Shown piece by piece: positions 26,652-36,164 of a DNA stretch of 64,000 nucleotides (positions within the stretch are counted from its first letter, which is position 1; each line of letters begins with the position of its first letter). The position numbers and the translations under genes were made by a program. The notes beneath the pieces were generated by a model, which made no database searches, was not told where the DNA came from, and saw only the letters and a program-made list of their open reading frames with translations. This DNA is from Clostridium sp. AF15-31 (GTDB lineage Bacteria > Bacillota > Clostridia > Lachnospirales > Lachnospiraceae): the NCBI RefSeq assembly GCF_003461625.1, contig NZ_QTXL01000003.1:124001-188000 (forward strand), read 5' to 3'.

Positions 26652-28955
26652 TCAACTATGTTTGTTTTCTGTTTCTGAAGCCTCACATTTATACAATGCA
26701 TAAGCTCCAAGCGTGAAACCATCATCAATCTTCCCTTCATTTATCCAGGCTGTCAACTCACGGTCACTGAGCTGTTCAATGGCTACTATGCCTTCATGAT
26801 CCTCGACCAATTCCAATGAATCTATATCGACACTGTACACATATGCACATCCGCCAGTCAATCCGCTGTCAGCAACAATCCGTCCAAGAAATACCGGTGA
26901 TTTCGTGATGACAGCATGGATTTCCTCCTGTAACTCACGAATCGCATTGTCAGCAGGAGTCTTGTCATCCTCCTCTGCAAATCCCCTTGGGAAAGCATAT
27001 TGCATACGTCGAATCGCATGCCGATACTGCTTTAACAACACAAATGTTCCTTTATATCTCGCAATGATCACAACACCATTTTTACCTGTTGGTAGTACAC
27101 GCTCATATGGGAAAATGCCATTTTCACCCTCAATTGGATCTACGATCATAGTATTGTATTTGCTCTGATATACCAATCCATACTTCCGGTGAAATAATTC
27201 TTCCTGCCGGATCAATTGTGCGGTCAGATCACTATCTTCCACATTCGCAATAGGATAAATGGAAGATTCAGCAAAATACTTTTTAGGTTCTGGTTCTGAT
27301 TTGCGAAATGCCCGATATTTCTTCAATTCTGCCGGACAAATATAGGGAATCGTTTTTCCTATATTATATGGTTCTGTCTGTTCCGTCTGCACCTTGTTCG
27401 AACAAGAATAGGCTGTAAATTTACGCCGGCAGATCCGCCATCCATCTACAACTGACTCTCTGATCTTTGCCAAAGCATCTGATAATGGTAAGAGCCTTGG
27501 AAATTTCAAAGAAATTATCGTTGAAAGCATCTCTGTTACAAACAACCAGACAATTGTCTCAATCACACTGAGCAGTGCTGTATTAAAGGAAATAATCCCT
27601 TCCATCATACTTTGTAATTTATTAAATACCAGCTCAATGCCACATGCCACAATAATGCAAAGCGCAGCCATTCCAAACCCATGTGCAATTTTCCCTATTA
27701 TATTCCTCTTATTCTGCCTGCGTTGTTCCTCATCCTTATATTCATAACGATAAACAACCTGGTCATTCGTTTCATCTGCACGCCCAGCCTGTGAATAATC
27801 GATATATTCTACAAGACGGACTACACGGTCTAACTGCTTATATAATTGATCATCCTTGTCAGCAAACGGCTCAAACTTATTTGTCTCATCCGTTAAGAAA
27901 CGATCTTTCGCTCCTGCTCCATTCCTCCAAGTTTTCGCAAATCTGCCAAAGAAATCCACACGAAAGCTTGACTTGTCCCCTGATTCCCGCCAAAGTTCAT
28001 CCACATTATAATGCTTGGAAATATTGCAAATACTATTCTCACATGCATAATTATAACAAAGATCAACTATAACCTCTGCATACTGATATGAAAGTTCATC
28101 TGCAATTCTTTCAGGCGCAGTCTGCCATGCTTTTTTTATTTCACGAATATATACTGAACGATTATTATTTTTATTTTTCCAGGCTTCCAATTCTCCCAAT
28201 ATTCCAAGTGAACGCCGAAAGGCTTCCGCATCTACATTTATCATTTTATCATCCGGAAGGTCATAAAAAGCTAAAACAGCAGCCATGAAATTTACAAATT
28301 TCAACTCTTTATATTCCGATTCATTTCTGGGATCCAAATAAATATCAGGCAGCATACTGATTCGCAATACCGTTGACAGTAAACCTCTCAGATTCTTTAA
28401 AATTTCCTGATATTTTCCTAATTGATAATCACGATCCTTCTCGGACAGATAATCAACATGCTGTTCCTCCCCATTTATTACTTCCACAAATAAATCTTCC
28501 AGCTTATCTTTTTCCTGGTCATCCAAATTATCTTTTGTATATTCATTCAATTCTGAAAGATCGGAGTATGTCAAACAACGTTTCATCAAGGCAAGCAGAC
28601 GTTTCTGGCTGTATTTAATCGGAATTGCCGAATATATAAATTCCTTATCTGCATCAACCGAATTCAACAAATACTGGGAAACGGTACGAACATCTCCAAA
28701 CCGGGAAATACGGACCGCACCCATTTCAAATAACCGGATCAGCTTCTCTTCATATTTCTCATTACAAAGCAGACTGAAAAATCCGCGCGAATCAACCAAC
28801 TGGTTGTATGTCATAACAACCACATTTCCGTTTAAAACAATCTCGTCTAATAACGCATTCTGTGCAACCTCAATCTCCTCATCTGTTTTTCGAACAGAAT
28901 CCAATTCAAATAAATATACATTTTTTCTCATCTGTGGTTTTCTTTTATCTTTCAT
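26652..28955 (-). CDS. Large membrane-spanning protein with C-terminal NUDIX hydrolase domain
   Basis: The start at 28955 has AGGA upstream; an upstream ATG at 28982 does not. The 767-residue protein has an N-terminal domain of unknown family (about 10-400, opening K-N-V-Y-L-F-E-L-D-S-V-R-K), two or three hydrophobic segments at about 415-490, and a C-terminal NUDIX domain (about 600-745) with the box G-F-A-E-E-D-D...R-E-L-Q-E-E and an upstream P-R-G-F-A. NUDIX enzymes cleave nucleoside diphosphates linked to another group. Such a fusion to a membrane protein is unusual. It borders the defence island, so a role in nucleotide-based immunity is possible but not shown. Confidence 0.7.
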   Translation of the reverse strand: MKDKRKPQMRKNVYLFELDSVRKTDEEIEVAQNALLDEIVLNGNVVVMTYNQLVDSRGFFSLLCNEKYEEKLIRLFEMGAVRISRFGDVRTVSQYLLNSVDADKEFIYSAIPIKYSQKRLLALMKRCLTYSDLSELNEYTKDNLDDQEKDKLEDLFVEVINGEEQHVDYLSEKDRDYQLGKYQEILKNLRGLLSTVLRISMLPDIYLDPRNESEYKELKFVNFMAAVLAFYDLPDDKMINVDAEAFRRSLGILGELEAWKNKNNNRSVYIREIKKAWQTAPERIADELSYQYAEVIVDLCYNYACENSICNISKHYNVDELWRESGDKSSFRVDFFGRFAKTWRNGAGAKDRFLTDETNKFEPFADKDDQLYKQLDRVVRLVEYIDYSQAGRADETNDQVVYRYEYKDEEQRRQNKRNIIGKIAHGFGMAALCIIVACGIELVFNKLQSMMEGIISFNTALLSVIETIVWLFVTEMLSTIISLKFPRLLPLSDALAKIRESVVDGWRICRRKFTAYSCSNKVQTEQTEPYNIGKTIPYICPAELKKYRAFRKSEPEPKKYFAESSIYPIANVEDSDLTAQLIRQEELFHRKYGLVYQSKYNTMIVDPIEGENGIFPYERVLPTGKNGVVIIARYKGTFVLLKQYRHAIRRMQYAFPRGFAEEDDKTPADNAIRELQEEIHAVITKSPVFLGRIVADSGLTGGCAYVYSVDIDSLELVEDHEGIVAIEQLSDRELTAWINEGKIDDGFTLGAYALYKCEASETENKHS

Positions 28956-29145
28956 AATAATGTTTCCTACTCTCTCGTTCATTTGTAAAGATCATCTATG
29001 CCCGCCAAATACAGCGGTTATTTCTGTCATCGACCTGCTATCAGCCTTTTCTATCAACACTTAAAATCATCGTCTGTTTATGATATCATCAAATTATAAA
29101 AGATGCTACCAATAGACGGCTAGCCCTATAGATTAATTAAAAGCC

Positions 29146-29194
29146 AAAAACGACCCCGTTCTAATCTTGTCAGGACTAACGGCTAGTCGTTTTT
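29146..29194 (-). terminator. Terminator after hamB
   Basis: AAAAACGAC pairs with GTCGTTTTT, with CCGTT/AACGG extending the stem. It can work on both strands. On the minus strand it lies about 80 bp after the hamB stop. The rest of 28983-29272 is AT-rich with no gene seen. Confidence 0.65.
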
Positions 29195-29272
29195 GTATAT
29201 ATTATTAACATCCAGATTCCTTTCAACAAATACTATAGTTATTCGATTACACCTAAAGCTTTTTACACTTCC

Positions 29273-31390
29273 TTATTTCTTTAACATAACTTTTAATAAA
29301 TCCTTGGTAACATCATCTATTTTTTTATTCTTAATTATCTCTTCATATTTGCTTTCAATAACATCCAATACTATACTGGTTGAAATTTTACCATCTTCTA
29401 GCTCACTAACTATTATTTTACTTATTTCCTTAGCATCTAAGTACGGAAAATCCAAATCGACAAGTATTTTCATAAGCATATCATTATTACAATTAAAAAT
29501 TCTTAATCGTATTAATATTTCTTTATCTAACAAACTATAAATTTCTTTCATTGTAACATTTGTTTTAAGAAAGGTCTCATCAAAAATAAATTCTAAATAG
29601 CTAACCATTCTTGTCAACTCATATTTTATATAACTAAATGCTAAGTCAAACAAATAATCAATGAACAAATTTAATATATCTTCACTCATATCAACTGAAT
29701 GTATCTGAACTTCCTGCTGTATTTTTCTGTAAATACTTTCCGGTTTCAATTTTAATAACTTACTAACACATACAGAATTTTTAATCCTTTTCCCTGCGGG
29801 AAGTGTCTTATTTATATTAGTTAATGAAAATGTCCGATTATATTTTACAATTTCCGTAAAAATTTCAATTAATTCACCCTTTAGTTTTGTTTTATCTATT
29901 TTTTCTACAAATTTTAATTTCTTAGTAGTTTCTATAATTCTAGGCATTGCCTCAATAAATCTTAAAAACTCGTCAATAACAAACCCATCTGTCTTTTGTA
30001 AGTCTTCTATTGTCTTTCCATATACCTTAAGCCCTTCTTGCAACTTGTTATATAATGATAGCTGTACAGAATTTAATTCATCAGTTGACTTATTTAAGTA
30101 AATAACTTCCTCTAAATCCACAATTTCATTAGTTTCTGCAACAATACTTACTTCTTCATATTTTTCATCCCCAATCAAATATCTTTCCAAATCCCTATCA
30201 AACAAATACACTTGTCCTTTTTGAAATGAACTGAGCCTTCCTACCCGTCCGATTAAATTATTAATCTTAAATGCTGTCATTTCATTAGAATCATATACTA
30301 TCAGTTCATTTGTTGGTGTATTAATTCCTTCTAACAATGTCGATGTACAAAAGATAGTTTTCAATTCTTTATTATTATATAAATTCTCTATATATCTCCT
30401 CATAAAATTTGGAAGCTTACCATGATGAATACCAATTCCTCTTTTTAGCATCTCGGAAGCCAACCATTTATCAGAAATATATTTATCGCACCATTGAGTA
30501 AGGCTATTCTCATCTTTTTCTAAATCCAACTGTTTCAATACATTAACTGCAAATTTATATATCGATGTTGGTGTATTAAAATATACCAGTTTAGACTTTT
30601 CCCCTTCTATCTCATCTAAAATAAACTCATCCTTATCTTCTCGAAAATTAATATTAATGTATACTGGAGAATAATCACTAATATACTTAGTTATATTATC
30701 ATTGAGTTTGGTTCTTTCAAAACTAATATCCTTGATAAATGGTCCCAAAAGTAACACTTGTTTACTACGATTGACCAGTTCAAAATATCCTCTATTTAAA
30801 CTAATTATTCTTTTATCTTCTTTATTAGTATTCTTTTTTCTTTGTAATTTATATATTTCATCAAATATTAGTAAATCAATATCTGCAATTTTACTTAATA
30901 ATGATGCATCTGCTCGTTCTGGTACTATAATATATATATTCTTATCTTCGACACTCTCATAACCATTTTGTATAATATTATATTTCTGTCCAAATTTATT
31001 TTTAATTTTTAGAAACAACTCATTCATCAATGCCAACGTAGGTACTACAAATACAATATTATTAAATTTTTTTCGACTCATATATTCTAAAGCAACAAAT
31101 GTTTTCCCAAAACTTGTAGGTGCACTTATGAGCAAATTATCTCCTCTCATCAAATAATTCAAGCATTCTATCTGTTGTGGATGCATCACAACATCTTTAT
31201 CATAGTCAGAATGACAAAAAGCATCGTATAACATTTTCTTTGGAGTAATTAATTTAGAATACATATTTAATCCTAATGCTTGCATAGTATCAGCATCAAT
31301 TATATGTAATTCTTCATCAAAATAATATTCAAGATAAGCATTTCTCATTTCCTCAATTTTTTTGTCTCTTCTCTCAATTCTCACTACCAT
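29273..31390 (-). CDS. hamB: Hachiman-like defence helicase HamB
   Basis: The ATG at 31390 follows AAAGGAG by 9 nt. The ~705-residue SF2 helicase has Walker A S-A-P-T-S-F-G-K-T at about 90-98, a variant motif II L-L-I-F-D-E-I-Y, motif V T-S-T-L-L-E-G-I-N-T-P and motif VI N-L-I-G-R-V-G-R. The usual S-A-T motif III is not seen. The C-terminal 250 residues are helical with no family recognised. It overlaps hamA by 17 bp. Known HamB proteins unwind DNA and restrain or trigger the HamA nuclease. It is shorter than typical HamB and nearer the size of AbpB/YfjK-type helicases. Confidence 0.8.
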   Translation of the reverse strand: MVVRIERRDKKIEEMRNAYLEYYFDEELHIIDADTMQALGLNMYSKLITPKKMLYDAFCHSDYDKDVVMHPQQIECLNYLMRGDNLLISAPTSFGKTFVALEYMSRKKFNNIVFVVPTLALMNELFLKIKNKFGQKYNIIQNGYESVEDKNIYIIVPERADASLLSKIADIDLLIFDEIYKLQRKKNTNKEDKRIISLNRGYFELVNRSKQVLLLGPFIKDISFERTKLNDNITKYISDYSPVYININFREDKDEFILDEIEGEKSKLVYFNTPTSIYKFAVNVLKQLDLEKDENSLTQWCDKYISDKWLASEMLKRGIGIHHGKLPNFMRRYIENLYNNKELKTIFCTSTLLEGINTPTNELIVYDSNEMTAFKINNLIGRVGRLSSFQKGQVYLFDRDLERYLIGDEKYEEVSIVAETNEIVDLEEVIYLNKSTDELNSVQLSLYNKLQEGLKVYGKTIEDLQKTDGFVIDEFLRFIEAMPRIIETTKKLKFVEKIDKTKLKGELIEIFTEIVKYNRTFSLTNINKTLPAGKRIKNSVCVSKLLKLKPESIYRKIQQEVQIHSVDMSEDILNLFIDYLFDLAFSYIKYELTRMVSYLEFIFDETFLKTNVTMKEIYSLLDKEILIRLRIFNCNNDMLMKILVDLDFPYLDAKEISKIIVSELEDGKISTSIVLDVIESKYEEIIKNKKIDDVTKDLLKVMLKK

Positions 31391-32378
31391 AGTTCTCAAC
31401 TCCTTTAGCTATACTTTCCTTCAAATGTTCTTTATCAAAAATGGGAAATGATATTATGGTAAATTCTAATTCACCTATTTTTTCAGTAAATTTCTCCTTA
31501 TTTTTCTCTACCTCTTGTACTATTTTTTCATAGTCTACTTCAATACCATGCAATAAAAAAATTAAAATTTCGCATTTGTAATCATCGATAGTCTCAACTG
31601 TTATTTGTTTTCCATATCCATTTTTTAAATCTTTTCCATGAACAAGCATAAAATCCTTATCTAATTTTACCCTTGTCAAACACTTTTCCATACTAGATAA
31701 TGCTTGCGTTATTCCCGCGCTAAGATTTACTGTAAATTTTGCTTCTCCAAAATATAATATCTTTTTATTCTCATCACAAAATACACCATCACTTCCATGT
31801 GCATTCGTATTTGGTGCTGTAATCAGTTCAACTTTCGATAAAAGAAGTTTTCGATACAGAATATTTTCAACTACATTATAGAATAACATTTCACCAAAAA
31901 CACCAAAGCAGTAATCCGTACATAGTTTACTCTGAGCCCCCCTCCTCACTCTTTCTATATCAATTTTTTTTGTGTTCTTCATTTTAATTCCACATTCTTT
32001 TAATATTATTTCTATTTCATCTATGGTAGAAGCCTTTTGTATTTTTGTATAGTAATAACATTTTTCTTGATATATATTATAAAATTTTTCCGGCTCTTTT
32101 ATTATTATCTCCAAAGCCTTTTTTACCAATTGCAGATTACTATCTGAAAGTTCTTCAAGATAATAATCTGAATCCGAATTATTGGTTGCATAATAATACA
32201 AATTATTTGCGCAAAGAATAATTTTGGTTATTTCATCATGCCAATTCTCCAATTGAAGAATTAAATCAGCCATTGTTACTCCAGTCTTTCCGATTATCTG
32301 GATTCCATTATTATCATATTTTTTCTCATATGAATGTATATCACTCTTTTGCATATCATCTTTCCTTTGATCTGACAT
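31374..32378 (-). CDS. hamA: Hachiman-like effector HamA (DUF1837 nuclease)
   Basis: A 334-residue protein with a C-terminal DUF1837/HamA domain. The PD-(D/E)XK-like core is visible: F-G-E-M at about 161-164, G-S-D-G at 195-198 and Y-F-G-E-A-K-F with E212 and K214. In Hachiman, HamA is a nuclease that degrades DNA when HamB meets damaged or phage DNA. The start at 32378 is not certain; M9 at 32354 has a better AAAGGA site. A promoter lies in cassette R1 upstream. Confidence 0.82.
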   Translation of the reverse strand: MSDQRKDDMQKSDIHSYEKKYDNNGIQIIGKTGVTMADLILQLENWHDEITKIILCANNLYYYATNNSDSDYYLEELSDSNLQLVKKALEIIIKEPEKFYNIYQEKCYYYTKIQKASTIDEIEIILKECGIKMKNTKKIDIERVRRGAQSKLCTDYCFGVFGEMLFYNVVENILYRKLLLSKVELITAPNTNAHGSDGVFCDENKKILYFGEAKFTVNLSAGITQALSSMEKCLTRVKLDKDFMLVHGKDLKNGYGKQITVETIDDYKCEILIFLLHGIEVDYEKIVQEVEKNKEKFTEKIGELEFTIISFPIFDKEHLKESIAKGVENYGSEN

Positions 32379-32480
32379 CTAATATACTTTACTTTTTCAC
32401 TTTGTTTACTTCATGGATTTTAAATTAGATCTACCCCTAAAAAGACATAAAAGATATCCCGCCCTTATTTGATTATTAAT

Positions 32481-32509
32481 ATTTTATCCTTATCCATACG
32501 CCAAGTCAA
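32481..32509 (-). promoter_or_regulatory. hamAB promoter in cassette R1
   Basis: On the minus strand TTGACT (32509-32504) and TAAAAT (32486-32481) are 17 nt apart with spacer TGGCGTATGGATAAGGA. The leader to hamA is about 95 nt. Confidence 0.7.
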
Positions 32510-32548
32510 CATTCTTCGACATAATACCTATGTTCCATCATCTCAACT

Positions 32549-32602
32549 AAAAAAGTGAGAATAACCAGAAGCTTCAATGTTCAAAGTTCTACCCATTCCC
32601 AC
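32549..32602 (-). terminator. Hairpin terminator in cassette R1
   Basis: Minus-strand GTGGGAAT pairs with ATTCTCAC (one G-T pair) and is followed by six T. It matches the position of the stronger hairpin in R2 and would separate the FRG gene from hamA. Confidence 0.5.
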
Positions 32603-32603
32603 A

Positions 32604-32987
32604 TAGCTTTATTTTCTAATATTCCGTTTATACAAACAACATCTATATTCTATAATTCAAATCATTTATATCTAATGCGATTCTTTTAATTTTCTCAATA
32701 ATATCACATGGCTTTCCCATGTTGATTTTCTTCTCTATAATTCGTTCTTAAATCTCCTATTATAATTTTATGTAATGGAATATAACATATACACTGTATC
32801 TATATTATAAACTTATATAACCATGAGTAACCATTCTTTTTATACAATATTGATTCAAACCAATTCTATTACTCCTTTCCCTTCTCACACTCAAACACCG
32901 CACCATATTACTTCTTCTTTATTTACAAGTCTACAACAAATCATTTGCGCTTTGTTTATAGAATCTGACGATGCCATCTGGACAATT
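32604..32987. other. AT-rich spacer after the FRG gene, with a possible gene fragment
   Basis: No complete gene is seen. On the minus strand 32720-32643 encodes M-G-K-P-C-D-I-I-E-K-I-K-R-I-A-L-D and ends at a stop after 25 residues. It may be the 3' end of a lost gene; no family can be named. Confidence 0.3.
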
Positions 32988-33848
32988 TTAATCTGTAAGA
33001 ATTTGAATTGATCCATATTGTTTAATCGTTCCATGAATTTCCTCTGGATAAGATTTTAACAGTATATTATATCCTGAATCAAAATATGCAGCAGGAAATA
33101 AGCTACTTAAAGACAAAAACTCATTTGAACCCATCCACTTAAACCCGATATCTGTAGGAATTCTTGCAATACCTACAATTAAATCACTATAATCTCCTGG
33201 GAAAGAATCATTTTTTCTTATCATATATGCATGTTGTGCATGTGGTCTCAAAAAATATGACGGTGTTGATTTGCGCAAATCAACCAATGTTGTACTATTT
33301 CCCACATAAACTCCATATTGTTCTGTTTCCCTGTTAGCATCAGAAACCATTAAAATAATATATGCATATTTTTCTTTTGAATCATAATAATATACATATT
33401 CGTGGGCATTTATTGATACCGATTTAGCTTGATGTAATGCAAACCATAATGCCACCCAAACATTATCAACAACATCTATATAAGGTGTTTTTACTCCATA
33501 ATGCTGAATTAATGGTTCAAACACAGCTCTATTATATTGATTAAATATTCTCTTTTCTTTTATTACTTTATTAATTCGTTCATTATACTTCTGTGTTATT
33601 GTATCAAGTCTCGTCTTGCCTCTATAAAGAGATGGAATCATTGTGCCATCATACAGAGATGTTTGTCCTCTAAAATAAACATTTCCAATATGATTATTTT
33701 TATATTTCCCAAATCCTATAAACTGTGTTAAATCATGAACCGTCTCAATTTGATACACATTTATTTCATTTCCACAAGCCAACTTAACGATACCTCTCGA
33801 TATTTCAGACGGAGTCTTTTTTTCAAAATTATCTATAATATAGTACAT
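32988..33848 (-). CDS. FRG-domain protein, candidate defence effector
   Basis: A 286-residue soluble protein. The FRG signature V-Y-F-R-G-Q is at residues 57-62, followed by M-I-P-S-L-Y-R-G. Further family blocks are L-I-Q-H-Y-G-V-K-T-P-Y-I-D-V-V-D-N-V-W-V-A-L-W-F-A and H-A-Q-H-A-Y-M-I-R. FRG domains are common in defence loci and have been linked to an ADP-ribosyltransferase-like fold; the target is unknown. It follows the ATPase-TOPRIM gene by 39 bp and so is likely cotranscribed and functionally paired with it. Confidence 0.82.
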   Translation of the reverse strand: MYYIIDNFEKKTPSEISRGIVKLACGNEINVYQIETVHDLTQFIGFGKYKNNHIGNVYFRGQTSLYDGTMIPSLYRGKTRLDTITQKYNERINKVIKEKRIFNQYNRAVFEPLIQHYGVKTPYIDVVDNVWVALWFALHQAKSVSINAHEYVYYYDSKEKYAYIILMVSDANRETEQYGVYVGNSTTLVDLRKSTPSYFLRPHAQHAYMIRKNDSFPGDYSDLIVGIARIPTDIGFKWMGSNEFLSLSSLFPAAYFDSGYNILLKSYPEEIHGTIKQYGSIQILTD

Positions 33849-33887
33849 ATAAACTTTCTTCTCTCTTTAATTACAACTTCAATCTAA

Positions 33888-35813
33888 TTAAAAAATAATT
33901 TTTATTTTTTTCTTTAATTCTTCATTTGTTTTTATCTGTTGTACCGCCTTCATTTCATAATTATTATCCAGATATTTATCTGCAATTCCTCTGGTAATCT
34001 CTTTTTTTAAATTGCAAATTTTCAACAATTGCTCATAATCTTTTTCTTGTATAACTTTTTTTATCTGCAATTCTTTTTCATTATATTTCTCTTCAATATT
34101 ATATTCGGATATCTGCTGTAAATTGCTTTTAATATCATCTTTATTGTTAAATTTTTGTATTTTCTCTCTTGAAATAAATTCATTCACGTCCAATGTAACA
34201 TTATATAATGCAATCTTATCTTTTTCCTTTTCTACAATCTTAAAAAATTCTTCTTTAAATTTTTCAATTTTTTCACTATAATTCACTGGATATATTGCTT
34301 TCATTGTATATAATAATACATCTTCAGAAACTAAAAACATCTCAATTTCATTAAATGGCAATACTTTTATATGTTTTTTTTCTAATTTATTAATTTTATT
34401 AATACTATAATGATCTCCATCTACAATACCAATACTATCTATATTTAACCATTCTGAAGATGCTATAACATCGCAATATTTTATTACTTCATTATGTCCT
34501 CCAACTGGAATAACTGTATACTCTTTGCCAATTAATGCATGGTATATCACATAATCTAAACTGGATTTATCATTACCTTCACAAAAAGCTATTGGTTTTT
34601 TTGATCCCAAAACCTCAGTCATCAACATTCTTGGTAATGCAAAATCATCCGAAATAAAATCAAAATCCCAATTATCTGGATATGTAAAATTTTTTATCCA
34701 TGCAATTTTCGCTTCATTACGTCCTAAAACAAAATCTATCGAATGAGTAATGAAAATGAATTGGCAATCTTTTCGAATCTGTATTAAATAATCCCATAAT
34801 AAATTTGTTAACGATGGATTTAAATATGTTTCTGGCTCATCCACAACAATAAAACTATCTTCTTTTGCCATTAAAACACTTATTGTATAATAAATTACTG
34901 CTTTTTCGCCCTCTGATAATGAATTAACATGATATGATTCGTTATTTTTGGTACAATTAAAATAATCTGTCGCTTCTGAATTAAAATGAAATTCTATTTC
35001 CGGGAAAAGAATCTTAAATACCTCTCTCAGTTGTCCAAAAATAATTTTTGTTTTTCTACTATTAGGAATCTTTTCTTTCTCTTCGCAACTAATTAAATAT
35101 TCTATATATTGTTCCTTCATTGCTACAATTAATTTAGTAAATTGTGTATTTTGAAATTTAAAATATTCATAATCATTTTTTGTCTTACTTTTAGCAATAT
35201 TATTTTCTAATAACTCATTGACTAAGTCATCCTTTCTTGTAGATAACATTGACATATCTTCCATAGAAAAATAAAGAGATTTTTGAGCAGGAATAACACA
35301 GATATTTTCCGTATCATTTCCTTTTAATTTATTGGCTAAACTTGACTTTCCACTTCCATTTCCTCCAATTAAAATAACGTTATTATCTATATTAGAAAAT
35401 TTCTCCAATAATAATATGGATTTATATTCTTTTGAAAAATCGCTTTTATATTGTATAGCAAACAATATGTTTTCATTTTCTTCAAAAAAAAGTTCGTTTT
35501 TCATGTTTTCTATGCAATCAGATATTAATCTAATAATCTGACGATTAAATTTATTCTTATGCTCATTATGCATCAATAATAATTTATGAATAAATTCTAT
35601 CTGCCTATTAATATAGTCAAAATCTAAGTATATAAGCTCGTTAAAACCAGCTTCATTATGTGTTATATTAATTTCCTGCAGTCGCCATGCGTTATATTCT
35701 TTTAAAAAAAGTTCCTTTATACACTCTTTATTATCATTAATCTGTTTCTTATATTGTTCCAAAATATCAAAACACTCTTTTAATGAATTTTCTATTTCTT
35801 CCATTTTTCCCAT
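33888..35813 (-). CDS. ABC-type ATPase fused to a TOPRIM/DUF4435-like domain (OLD/PARIS-like)
   Basis: A 641-residue protein with AGAGGTAA-type ribosome site. Residues 1-110 are helical; the ATPase spans about 130-370 with Walker A G-G-N-G-S-G-K-S-S (150-158), ABC signature L-S-E-G-E-K (299-304), Walker B F-I-V-V-D-E-P-E-T-Y-L (321-331) and F-I-T-H-S (354-358). The C-terminal part carries A-F-C-E-G-N-D-K-S-S (409-418) and G-I-V-D-G-D-H (462-468), the Glu and D-x-D pattern of TOPRIM/DUF4435 nucleases. PARIS uses separate or fused AriA (ATPase) and AriB (DUF4435); OLD proteins have a related plan. Pairing with an FRG gene is the odd point. Confidence 0.78.
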   Translation of the reverse strand: MGKMEEIENSLKECFDILEQYKKQINDNKECIKELFLKEYNAWRLQEINITHNEAGFNELIYLDFDYINRQIEFIHKLLLMHNEHKNKFNRQIIRLISDCIENMKNELFFEENENILFAIQYKSDFSKEYKSILLLEKFSNIDNNVILIGGNGSGKSSLANKLKGNDTENICVIPAQKSLYFSMEDMSMLSTRKDDLVNELLENNIAKSKTKNDYEYFKFQNTQFTKLIVAMKEQYIEYLISCEEKEKIPNSRKTKIIFGQLREVFKILFPEIEFHFNSEATDYFNCTKNNESYHVNSLSEGEKAVIYYTISVLMAKEDSFIVVDEPETYLNPSLTNLLWDYLIQIRKDCQFIFITHSIDFVLGRNEAKIAWIKNFTYPDNWDFDFISDDFALPRMLMTEVLGSKKPIAFCEGNDKSSLDYVIYHALIGKEYTVIPVGGHNEVIKYCDVIASSEWLNIDSIGIVDGDHYSINKINKLEKKHIKVLPFNEIEMFLVSEDVLLYTMKAIYPVNYSEKIEKFKEEFFKIVEKEKDKIALYNVTLDVNEFISREKIQKFNNKDDIKSNLQQISEYNIEEKYNEKELQIKKVIQEKDYEQLLKICNLKKEITRGIADKYLDNNYEMKAVQQIKTNEELKKKIKIIF

Positions 35814-36097
35814 AATTTTACCTCTTCATTTCCAGCATAACAATTTTTTTCTCCGAGATATGCTACATATTATTGTTATCTATCCAACTCTTATTGATAA
35901 TTTTCTAACTTATTGTTAACTAGCTAAATACTTTATAGCAATTAAAATTTAAACAATTTCGTGGCACTCATATCGCCTAAATACTTTAACAATTTAATTT
36001 TACTTTTTCAGTTCTTCTCTTCATGGATTTTAATTAGATCTGCCTCTCAAAAGGCATATAAGAATCCCCCCTTTTTATTCGATTACTTATATTTTAT

Positions 36098-36126
36098 ATA
36101 TTATCCCTATTCATACGCAAAGTCAA
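36098..36126 (-). promoter_or_regulatory. Promoter of the ATPase-FRG unit in cassette R2
   Basis: On the minus strand TTGACT (36126-36121) and TAATAT (36103-36098) are 17 nt apart with spacer TTGCGTATGAATAGGGA, nearly that of the hamAB promoter. The leader to the ATPase start is about 280 nt. Confidence 0.7.
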
Positions 36127-36164
36127 CATTCTTCGACATCAAAATGCTACTTTCCATATCAAAT

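Larger units (their letters stand above)
32391..32603. repeat. Regulatory cassette R1 (copy of the 36.0-kb cassette)
   Basis: About 213 bp similar along its length to 36001-36217 (R2). On the minus strand both run: hairpin with T-run, then GTCGAAGAATGTTGACTT, promoter spacer, and a leader with AGATCTAATT and AAATCCATGAAG. R1 is upstream of hamA; R2 is upstream of the ATPase-FRG pair. The two thus form direct repeats around that pair. Confidence 0.85.

Noticed and set aside
36040..36080. Very short leader frames (M-P-F-E-R-Q-I and similar) in cassette R2
   Set aside because: The corresponding frame in R1 is only M-S-F, so the peptide is not conserved, although the DNA is. A leader peptide mechanism is not supported.
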